From: an uncultured Clostridia bacterium
GTDB taxonomy: Bacteria; Bacillota; Clostridia; Christensenellales; UBA1242
Reading direction: 5' to 3'
Assembly: GCA_937874195.1 (NCBI GenBank)
Contig: CALNBM010000097.1
Coordinates: forward strand, 1-22,448
DNA length: 22,448 bases
Positions 15,967 to 22,448 of the stretch are shown in pieces. A program made the position numbers and the translations under genes. Within the stretch, counting starts at the first letter, position 1, and each line of letters begins with the position of its first letter. The notes under the pieces were generated by a model. That model ran no database searches, was not told the origin of the DNA, and saw only the letters and a list, made by a program, of their open reading frames with translations.

Positions 15967-16321
15967 TTTTGATTTTGAACTAATAATTTCTATTATTGGA
16001 AGAGGTCATGCAGATTATATAATAGATGCCACAAGAGAGGCAGGGGCAACTGGTGGAACCATTATTCATGGCCGTGGAACGGTAGATAAAATAAGCGATA
16101 GCTCTTTTATGGGGATTTCCATTCAACCTGAAAAAGATATTGTGTTAACTTTGGTAAAGTCGACACTTAAAAAAAATGTAATGAAGGCTATTAGTGAAAA
16201 CCTTAATTTAACGGGAAAGGAGGGTCACGGAATAACTTTTAGTTTGCCTGTTACCCATGCGGTTGGTGTTAGGGAACTCAAAAAAGATAACTTTATAAAG
16301 CGACAACTAAAAGACGATTAA
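15929..16321 (+). CDS. P-II-like signalling protein 2
   Basis: A 130-aa P-II-fold protein: ELIISIIGRGHADYIIDATR (17-36) is the first beta-alpha unit, GATGGTIIHGRG (39-50) leads to the T-loop, and TGKEGHGITFSLPV (94-107) matches the P-II nucleotide-binding loop, which binds ATP or a related ligand. The T-loop tyrosine of classical GlnB is absent. The start at 15929 has GGGAG (15918-15922) upstream; an in-frame ATG at 15953 is an alternative and would remove the MEKKTEKK extension. The gene overlaps the previous one by 38 bases in another frame, so translation is probably coupled. Keeping one P-II with an intact nucleotide loop beside one with a reduced loop suggests two different roles. Confidence 0.85.
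   Translation: MEKKTEKKMEKNNFDFELIISIIGRGHADYIIDATREAGATGGTIIHGRGTVDKISDSSFMGISIQPEKDIVLTLVKSTLKKNVMKAISENLNLTGKEGHGITFSLPVTHAVGVRELKKDNFIKRQLKDD
15932..15967 (+). repeat. 12-nt tandem repeat in the overlap of the two P-II-like genes
   Basis: Three imperfect units: GAGAAGAAAACC, GAGAAGAAAATG and GAGAAAAATAAT. In one frame it encodes the EENREENGEK tail of P-II-like protein 1, and in the other the EKKTEKKMEKNN head of protein 2. A period of 12 keeps both frames, so unit number can change without breaking either gene. Confidence 0.75.
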
Positions 16322-16743
16322 ACACTGAATCATAAATTGCAGTAAGCCAAAAGCTATTTGTGAAGATAAAAAAAGTTTTTACGTAAATAAAGAGATTTCT
16401 CACTTAAAGGGCATTACACCTAGATAAAACAAAACGAAAATGTTTTATTTATAATAAAAATTATTATCCAAAAATGAAATATAATAGCCAATTAGTCTGG
16501 GGATATACTCGTGTTTTGTTAAGCTTTTAATAAGTAGAAATTATGAAATATAAATACGGAAAGACTGGCGACTGAAATAATAATAAGAAATAAAAAATTG
16601 TAATTGTTTAAATTCTTTATTTGATTATTTGTTTTAATATACGGCAGTTTGCCCTTCGGACAAAGGTTAGTTTAAATCTGGTCGAATAGCCTTTTTAGAT
16701 TAATTGTTTTATTAAAAAAACTTAATAAATCCCGAACAATAAT

Positions 16744-16775
16744 AAACGCAAACCATAAAAGTGGTTTGCGTTTTT
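16744..16775. terminator. Terminator-type hairpin upstream of the surface protein gene
   Basis: A 12-bp perfect stem (AAACGCAAACCA 16744-16755, TGGTTTGCGTTT 16762-16773) with a 6-base loop, followed by T residues on the plus strand. It is about 420 bases after the last P-II gene, so it may end a long 3' region or an unrecognised small RNA. Confidence 0.75.
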
Positions 16776-16793
16776 GATTATATGTGATAATAT
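16766..16793 (+). promoter_or_regulatory. Weak candidate promoter of the surface protein gene
   Basis: TTGCGT (16766-16771) inside the terminator arm, a 16-base spacer and TAATAT (16788-16793) with TG at 16785-16786. The extended -10 is reasonable; the -35 is weak. Confidence 0.35.
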
Positions 16794-16881
16794 TAAACAT
16801 ATTATAACAAAGTGTTTTATTAATATGGATTGAATAGTAAATAAAATTCTTATCCAAACTAAGTAACAAGGAATTTGGAAT

Positions 16882-19800
16882 ATGAATGATGATTGGAAAA
16901 TATCTACGCAAATGGGAAGTTCAAACCTAGATGCACAGGCAAAAAAACTACATATTCTTTCCGATATTGCTGCACGCCGAGAAAAAAAACGGAAAAGAAA
17001 TAAAAGAAAGATTTTATTAATAATGACTATTTTATTGAGTGTAGCGACACTCGTTTTTGGTATTATCTTTCTTCTTGCTAAAAACACTTATACCGTTTCT
17101 TTTTATATCAATTCAAAACTAGAAAGAATAGTGGAAGTAGATAGTGGTGAATTATTAACTCAAGGCGATATTCCATTAACGCGCCAAATTACCGGACTTG
17201 ATTTTGTGGACTGGTTTACTAATCAATCTGGTGATGGAGAACCCTTTAACTTTACCACACAAATTAACAATAACCTGTCTCTTTACGCAGTTTATAAGCC
17301 TAAGGTTGTTACTATACAAGTTTATTTAAATGATGAAACAGAAAGTTTGTACCCATTAATAGAATATTATGGTAATGTTGTCGATATCCTAAATTCAAAT
17401 TTCATAAACGACAATTTATCAACTGAATACCAAACAAATTATCAATTAATAGGCTTTGACAGTAATCCCGCATCCACAAATCCGCAATATAAAGTTGGCG
17501 ATAAAGCTACTCTATTATTTGACGCTCCTCTATATGCAATATGGAAAGGTGTTGATGTGCAAATTCAACTAACCGGAGTGGTTGCCAGACATTTTAATGA
17601 AGCTCCTTTTATCCCCAAAACTTTGGATTTAAGCTACGGTGAAAATTACACTGTTAATATAAGCGAATTTGCAGATGTTTATGAACAAAATACAGGTGCA
17701 CGCGTTATCGGGTTATTAGTTGATGGAACAGTTTACACTCAAGGGCAGTCAATAAAAATAAAACATAATATGAGTTTCCAATTAGCATTTGAACAAAACA
17801 AAAATAATATATTAACGATAGTATATAATAACGGCATTTCTCCTCAAACCTTTTATGGATATGACAGGAGGGTTTTGCTACCGGGAAATCTCACACGAGA
17901 GCATTATTTATTAAATGGTTATAATGGTCCATTGGGAAAAGTTTCTGCAGGCGAAGTTTTTATAAGAGAAGAGGTAACTTATACAGCAATTTGGTCAGGA
18001 GTATTTTATTTAGTTGAGTTAGACAGTCAAGATGCAGAACAAGCAGGAACGGCAGATATTTTCCAAAAATATAGCGAAGGTTATTTTTTGGAAGAAACAG
18101 CCACCACTTCTCTTGAAAAAATAGTAATTCCTGCTAAAACAGGCTATAAATTTTTAGGATATTTCACATCTCCAAATGGTGAAGGCGATGAAATAATAAA
18201 TGCCACAGGTGAAATAGTTGAACAAAACTTTACAAGGTTTTCGACAAATACAATTTTATTTGCTCACTTTGAAACAATAATTCTTACTGCTGTGCTTCGT
18301 GATAGTAGTGTGGGAGGAATAACAGCGATTGACGCACCCCCACCTAATGAAGAAGGAGAGTATAGTATTGTTTATGGTGAATCTTTACAAGTAAGTGTGC
18401 AACTAAATGAGGGGTATACTCAAGGATATGCTCAATTATTGCAAATTTTCAGATCAAGTCAACACGAATTTGTAGACTTAGAATCCATAGGAAGTGAAAC
18501 TGAACCTGCTGTTTTTATATTTAAAAATATAACAAAAGACATAGTTATATCTGTGCCAGTTTTTCAAAAAAATCAATACACAATTAAATGGCTAAACTGG
18601 GATAACACATTATTAACCCAAGAAGTATATAGTCATGGCTCATTGCCCAACCTTAGTGGGAATCCTTTTAGAACGGGCTCTCCAGAAATAAGCTATACAT
18701 TTGCAGGATGGAACCCTGCAGTTGAAAATGCAACTGCGAATATATCTTATACTGCTACCTATATAAGTTTAGTAACAAAGCCGGTGTCCATTGCAAATTT
18801 AACATATAACGAAAGTTTACAATCAATTAATAAAGAAACAAGTTTTTATACTATAATCTCCAATGGATATACAAATGCTGGAAATTATGATGCAACAGTG
18901 TCGTTAAAAGTTGATACGCATTTTTGGGCGGACGGTAGCCAAGACGACTTCACTTTAACATGGAGCATCTTGCCAGCAAAAGTAAGAAAGCCAGGTTTAT
19001 CTATTTCTGGTAATTCTTTTACCTATAATCGAGAAGAATATAATTTTGTTAATATATTAAACTATTTAAATACAAATATAATGGAAATTAGCGGTACCAC
19101 ATCTGCAACCGCAGTGGGCAATTATTCAGTTTTTGTGAATTTAATAAACGACAATTATAATTGGCAAACTTGGGAAACCAGCCCAACAGAAATATTAGAG
19201 TTCGAGTGGAAAATAATAAAAGTAAACTTAACCATTAAAGCTTATGACATTGAGGTGTATTATACAGGAACACCGATTGAGTTTAATGGGAATCCAAAAA
19301 CAACTACTAATTTATTTTTCCAAGGCTTTGTAACGGGCGATAATAAAGGTAATGCCATAGACGGTGAATTTCATGTTATTACATCGCCTGAAAATGTTAT
19401 AAATACTGGACAGTACGATATTATTATAAGTTTAGGGACAGCATCTTCTTTAAATTATAATCTTAACATAGTAAATGGAGCCAAATTAATAATTAATAAT
19501 AACCGATTAATTAGACCACGATTACAAATTACACAGTTCACTTATACAGCAGGCGTTATAGAACCAGTGATTGCAAATTTCGATGCAGAAAATATGGTGA
19601 TACAGGCAAGCAGTGTTTTGTCTGCAATTAATGCGAATATTGGTGACGCAAAAAATACTATTACAATTACTCCCAAAGAAAATAATGTTTGGGGTACAGG
19701 TGGAGGAAGTGAACCGATAGAATTAACATGGACAATAATTAAAGCAAAGCTTAAAGTGAGCGCAAACGATATTACTATTGTTTATGGAAATCAACCAAAC

Positions 19801-22448
19801 TTTACACTTAGTTATAATCTACTTGGTGATGATGTTAATAAGGTTCCTTATCCAATCAGCGGAGACTTTAAGTTTGGCGGTGAGGCTATCACAGCCACCG
19901 GTGTAGGCGTCTATGAAATTAGCGTAAACCAAGGCAGTGCTTCTGCAACCAACTATTATTTTGAATTTGAATCAGGATTACTTACAATAGAAGCGCAAAA
20001 AATAATTGTGCCAAACATGGACTATAATTCACTTGATTATTCAAGTGGCGTTTTATTTGCACCAATAACAGGTTATAATGAAAACACAATGGAACTTAAA
20101 GAGGGTAGCGTTTTAAGTGCAAAAGATTCGGGAACCTATCTCATAACAGTTTTCCCAAAAAGCAATTATGAATGGCACGGTGAAGTTGACAGAAAGGCAG
20201 AAAAACAATTTACTTGGTATATAACAAAAGCTCTTTTAACTATTAAAGCAAGCGATATAACCATAACTTATGGTGATGATATTCCACAACTTAGTTATGA
20301 TATTTCAGGCTGGATAGGCGATGATTTAACAGACCCAAATGCTTTAACCGGTGAGTTTGTGTTATCCACAGTTGCTGTGAAAGAGTCACCAGTTGGCATG
20401 TATGATATTATTGTTTCCGTAGGGGAAGAGAATCAAGCACAATCTAAAAACTATAACTTTGATTTAATAAACGGCGTACTAACTGTGGTTGAAAACAATC
20501 AAACTGTGCCAACTTTAATACAACATGAATTTAATTATAATGCAAAAAATGTGGACATGCTTCTAAATATACTTAATTTTAATTCTGAAACAATGAACAT
20601 AGAAGGCGATTTAGAAAAAACAGATGCAGGGACATATCAATTACATATATCATTAAAAGACAACTATCAATGGACGGGTGGCGGAAAAAACACCGTGATT
20701 TTATATTGGCAAATAAATAAAAAAGATTTAACAGTAACAATAAATAACGAAACTATAACTTATGGCAACTCTATCCCAACCTTTAATATTTCTTACGATG
20801 GTTTTGAGGGGTCAGATGATGAGACAAATGCATTCACAACAGGAAGTTTTAGTGCATCAACTGACGCAAATTCAAATAGTAATATTGGAAATTATGCTAT
20901 TTTCTTTAATAATCGTGGCACTGCTAAAAACTATAATATAACGGAAGTAACAGGAACGCTTATAATTGTCACTCAAAAATTAGTTCGTCCAACACTAGAA
21001 ACCGCCAATTTTGTTTACAGCGCAATGGAAATAAACCCTGATATTTTAATCACTGATGGCATGGTTGTTCAAGCAGGAAGTAAATTAAGCGCTACAAACG
21101 CAAACGAGACAGGCGAAAACTATACTATAACAATAATGTTATCATCAACAAACTATGAATGGACAACTGCTGGTGAAACTTTCGTAGTTTTGAATTGGAG
21201 AATTGATAAAGCAGAATTGATAATCAAGGCAAATAATGTAAGTGTTTATTATGGTGATCCCATAGAACTTAATTCTCCGCAAGATGTATCTTATATTGGA
21301 TTTAAAGGACTAGATAGCACAGTGAGTGGGGTAATTTCAGTGTCTTTTGATTTAGAAACAACTGCCATTGCTGGTTCGCCTGTAAATAATTACGAAATAT
21401 ACTTTACCAATATTAGTTTTTCCTCTATCAATTATACTGTCATTTGGCAAGAAGGATATTTATCTATTTTAGATGATGATAATATTTTCAAACCAGAATT
21501 GGTTATCTCTTCCTTTCCTTATAAAGGTAGTCCTATAACGCCATCAATTTTTGGGTTTGATTCAAACAAAATGGAAATAGACACATTAAATAGCACTACC
21601 ACTGCTACGAACGCAAATGGAATTAGTCCAGATTATAGAATTATAATAAGCTTAAAAGAAGGCTTTAGGTGGCAAGACGAGGAGCAAGGACAACAGCCTT
21701 CCATTGTAACATTATATTGGAAAATAACAAAAATTAATTTGAATGTATTTGTAAATAATAGGTCATTTATTTATAGTGATACTTTCCCAATTTTTAGCGG
21801 TATTCCAACATCCACAGATTTAAGATATGAAGGTTTTAAACCAGTGGATAATGCCGCAAATTCTATAACAGGTAGTTTTGGAATTCAAGCAGAAACAGGT
21901 GTAACATCCGTGAGTCCAATCGGCAACTATGTTATTCTGCTTTCAATGGGTACTGCAAGTTCTCTAAATTATAACCTTATCATAACTAATGGAAATGGTG
22001 CACTTATAATTTTAGCAAAGTACGTAAAAGAACCAACTTTAAAAACCGAAACATTTGTGTATTCAGCGATATCTCGTGAACCAGTTATTTTAGATTTTGA
22101 AGACACTGCTATGATTAAAAGCGGTGATTTAATACAAACTAATGTAAATAATTATCAAATAACTTTTACTCTTAAACCCAACTATGAATGGGAAAGAGGA
22201 GGAACAGAGGATATAACAAGAAATTGGACTATCACAAAAGCTCCGCTAACCGTTAAAGCAAATGATAAAACAATTTTTTATGGCGAAGCAATTCCATCCT
22301 TTAGTGGAAATCCTCAGTCGTCCTCAAATATTAGTTATTATGTATTTTTAGAAAGCGATGACAAAAGCGTTATAAATGGTACTTTTGTGTTATCACCAGA
22401 AGCAGTCCTTGTAACCGGGATTCTTCGCAACTGCGCGGAACCGATTCA
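16882..22448 (+). CDS. Giant surface protein with InlB-like and MBG-type repeats (3' end missing)
   Basis: The frame is open from 16882 to the window end, 1855 codons without a stop, so the gene is incomplete. AAGGAA (16868-16873) lies 8 bases before the ATG. Residues 1-43 are cytoplasmic and end in a very basic stretch (RREKKRKRNKRK); 44-66 form one membrane helix acting as an uncleaved signal anchor; the rest should be outside the cell. Residues 70-225, 309-375 and 565-630 contain InlB/Flg_new-type beta repeats (pattern VxFxxN ... GYxFxGW ... YTAxW). From about 640 onward, MBG-type modules alternate in a composite unit of 162-174 residues. Such proteins are large adhesin-like or matrix-like surface proteins of gut Firmicutes; the ligand is unknown. 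A C-terminal wall anchor, if any, is beyond the window. The last ~11 codons do not fit the repeat. Confidence 0.88.
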   Translation, partial: MNDDWKISTQMGSSNLDAQAKKLHILSDIAARREKKRKRNKRKILLIMTILLSVATLVFGIIFLLAKNTYTVSFYINSKLERIVEVDSGELLTQGDIPLTRQITGLDFVDWFTNQSGDGEPFNFTTQINNNLSLYAVYKPKVVTIQVYLNDETESLYPLIEYYGNVVDILNSNFINDNLSTEYQTNYQLIGFDSNPASTNPQYKVGDKATLLFDAPLYAIWKGVDVQIQLTGVVARHFNEAPFIPKTLDLSYGENYTVNISEFADVYEQNTGARVIGLLVDGTVYTQGQSIKIKHNMSFQLAFEQNKNNILTIVYNNGISPQTFYGYDRRVLLPGNLTREHYLLNGYNGPLGKVSAGEVFIREEVTYTAIWSGVFYLVELDSQDAEQAGTADIFQKYSEGYFLEETATTSLEKIVIPAKTGYKFLGYFTSPNGEGDEIINATGEIVEQNFTRFSTNTILFAHFETIILTAVLRDSSVGGITAIDAPPPNEEGEYSIVYGESLQVSVQLNEGYTQGYAQLLQIFRSSQHEFVDLESIGSETEPAVFIFKNITKDIVISVPVFQKNQYTIKWLNWDNTLLTQEVYSHGSLPNLSGNPFRTGSPEISYTFAGWNPAVENATANISYTATYISLVTKPVSIANLTYNESLQSINKETSFYTIISNGYTNAGNYDATVSLKVDTHFWADGSQDDFTLTWSILPAKVRKPGLSISGNSFTYNREEYNFVNILNYLNTNIMEISGTTSATAVGNYSVFVNLINDNYNWQTWETSPTEILEFEWKIIKVNLTIKAYDIEVYYTGTPIEFNGNPKTTTNLFFQGFVTGDNKGNAIDGEFHVITSPENVINTGQYDIIISLGTASSLNYNLNIVNGAKLIINNNRLIRPRLQITQFTYTAGVIEPVIANFDAENMVIQASSVLSAINANIGDAKNTITITPKENNVWGTGGGSEPIELTWTIIKAKLKVSANDITIVYGNQPNFTLSYNLLGDDVNKVPYPISGDFKFGGEAITATGVGVYEISVNQGSASATNYYFEFESGLLTIEAQKIIVPNMDYNSLDYSSGVLFAPITGYNENTMELKEGSVLSAKDSGTYLITVFPKSNYEWHGEVDRKAEKQFTWYITKALLTIKASDITITYGDDIPQLSYDISGWIGDDLTDPNALTGEFVLSTVAVKESPVGMYDIIVSVGEENQAQSKNYNFDLINGVLTVVENNQTVPTLIQHEFNYNAKNVDMLLNILNFNSETMNIEGDLEKTDAGTYQLHISLKDNYQWTGGGKNTVILYWQINKKDLTVTINNETITYGNSIPTFNISYDGFEGSDDETNAFTTGSFSASTDANSNSNIGNYAIFFNNRGTAKNYNITEVTGTLIIVTQKLVRPTLETANFVYSAMEINPDILITDGMVVQAGSKLSATNANETGENYTITIMLSSTNYEWTTAGETFVVLNWRIDKAELIIKANNVSVYYGDPIELNSPQDVSYIGFKGLDSTVSGVISVSFDLETTAIAGSPVNNYEIYFTNISFSSINYTVIWQEGYLSILDDDNIFKPELVISSFPYKGSPITPSIFGFDSNKMEIDTLNSTTTATNANGISPDYRIIISLKEGFRWQDEEQGQQPSIVTLYWKITKINLNVFVNNRSFIYSDTFPIFSGIPTSTDLRYEGFKPVDNAANSITGSFGIQAETGVTSVSPIGNYVILLSMGTASSLNYNLIITNGNGALIILAKYVKEPTLKTETFVYSAISREPVILDFEDTAMIKSGDLIQTNVNNYQITFTLKPNYEWERGGTEDITRNWTITKAPLTVKANDKTIFYGEAIPSFSGNPQSSSNISYYVFLESDDKSVINGTFVLSPEAVLVTGILRNCAEPI
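19228..22448 (+). repeat. Array of MBG-type composite repeats in the surface protein
   Basis: The core motif (L)TIKAxDIxIxYGD recurs at residues 783, 957, 1119, 1283, 1446, 1620 and 1789, that is every 162-174 residues (486-522 nt). Each unit pairs an MBG-like module (YGD ... GxF ... VGxYDIxVSxGxAxSxNYNF ... GxLTI) with a second module (VRPxL ... FxYSA ... LSATNAxxTGxYTITI ... NYxW ... LxWxI). The copies diverge at the DNA level, so the array is old rather than freshly amplified. Confidence 0.85.
22414..22448. other. Terminal segment of possible foreign origin
   Basis: The last 35 bases have 20 G or C (57%), against roughly one third in the rest of the gene. The protein changes from the repeat pattern (GTFVLSPEAVLVT, where VGxYDI should follow) to GILRNCAEPI, which matches no other copy. 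Too short for certainty, but a mis-join at the sequence end is likely. Confidence 0.45.

Larger units (their letters stand above)
16322..16881. other. Long intergenic region before the giant surface protein
   Basis: No gene is supported. It holds an AT-rich hairpin (ATAAAACA 16424-16431 / TGTTTTAT 16441-16448) that might end the P-II operon, a hairpin with one mismatch around TTTGCCC TTC GGACAAA (about 16648-16664), a clear terminator-type hairpin (16744-16773) and a weak promoter (16766-16793). The 16640-16700 part is locally less AT-rich, and its role is unknown. Confidence 0.45.

Noticed and set aside
16672..17087. Minus-strand open frames overlapping the start of the surface protein gene
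   Set aside because: They lie opposite the anchor region and the upstream hairpin, lack ribosome binding sites and match nothing known.

Overview
Most of the window (about 464 to 22410) looks like DNA from an uncultured, low-GC, Gram-positive-type bacterium, probably a Firmicutes/Clostridia relative. The evidence is AT-rich sequence, strong AGGAG-type ribosome binding sites, SigA-like promoters that almost all carry an extended -10 (TGnTATAAT), hairpin-plus-T terminators, and genes such as walJ/yycJ and a DUF1538/P-II operon. The standard genetic code fits: the Ca2+-ATPase ends in TGA and tryptophan is TGG. No rRNA, tRNA, CRISPR array, IS element or phage module was recognised.

The two ends look different. 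Positions 1 to about 463 have Bacteroidetes character: higher GC upstream, a TAnnTTTG-type promoter, no Shine-Dalgarno, and an XRE regulator of Bacteroidetes type. They run in frame into the C-terminal 40% of RNA polymerase beta' (RpoC), in perfect register with the E. coli protein from K789 onward. This is most simply an assembly chimera joined across a short shared motif. The last ~35 bases (about 22414-22448) also jump to about 57% GC and break a repeat pattern, so a second artificial join is suspected there.

Layout. (1) The rpoC 3' part with its terminator, to 1843. (2) An accessory stretch, 1.9-5.6 kb: three tandem paralogous genes of about 187 codons in an unrecognised family, each with its own extended -10 promoter; an orphan 159-aa gene; and an orphan HicB-like gene. 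(3) Minus-strand genes, 5.8-10.9 kb: a guanylate-kinase-like protein with a C-terminal extension, the metallo-hydrolase WalJ, an M1-family metallopeptidase lipoprotein, and a CaCA-family cation exchanger. (4) Plus-strand genes, 11.1-16.3 kb: a P2A Ca2+-ATPase, then a compact operon of a duplicated DUF1538 membrane protein and two P-II-like proteins. (5) From 16882 to the end, the first 1855 codons of a giant signal-anchored surface protein with InlB-like repeats followed by at least seven MBG-type composite repeats.

How the genes may work together. The CaCA exchanger and the Ca2+-ATPase are divergent around one intergenic region and probably both expel Ca2+. The DUF1538 protein and its two P-II-like partners look like a membrane transporter under P-II control; the substrate is unknown. 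The small paralogs at 2-4 kb are the least explained coding content and the best candidates for something undescribed.
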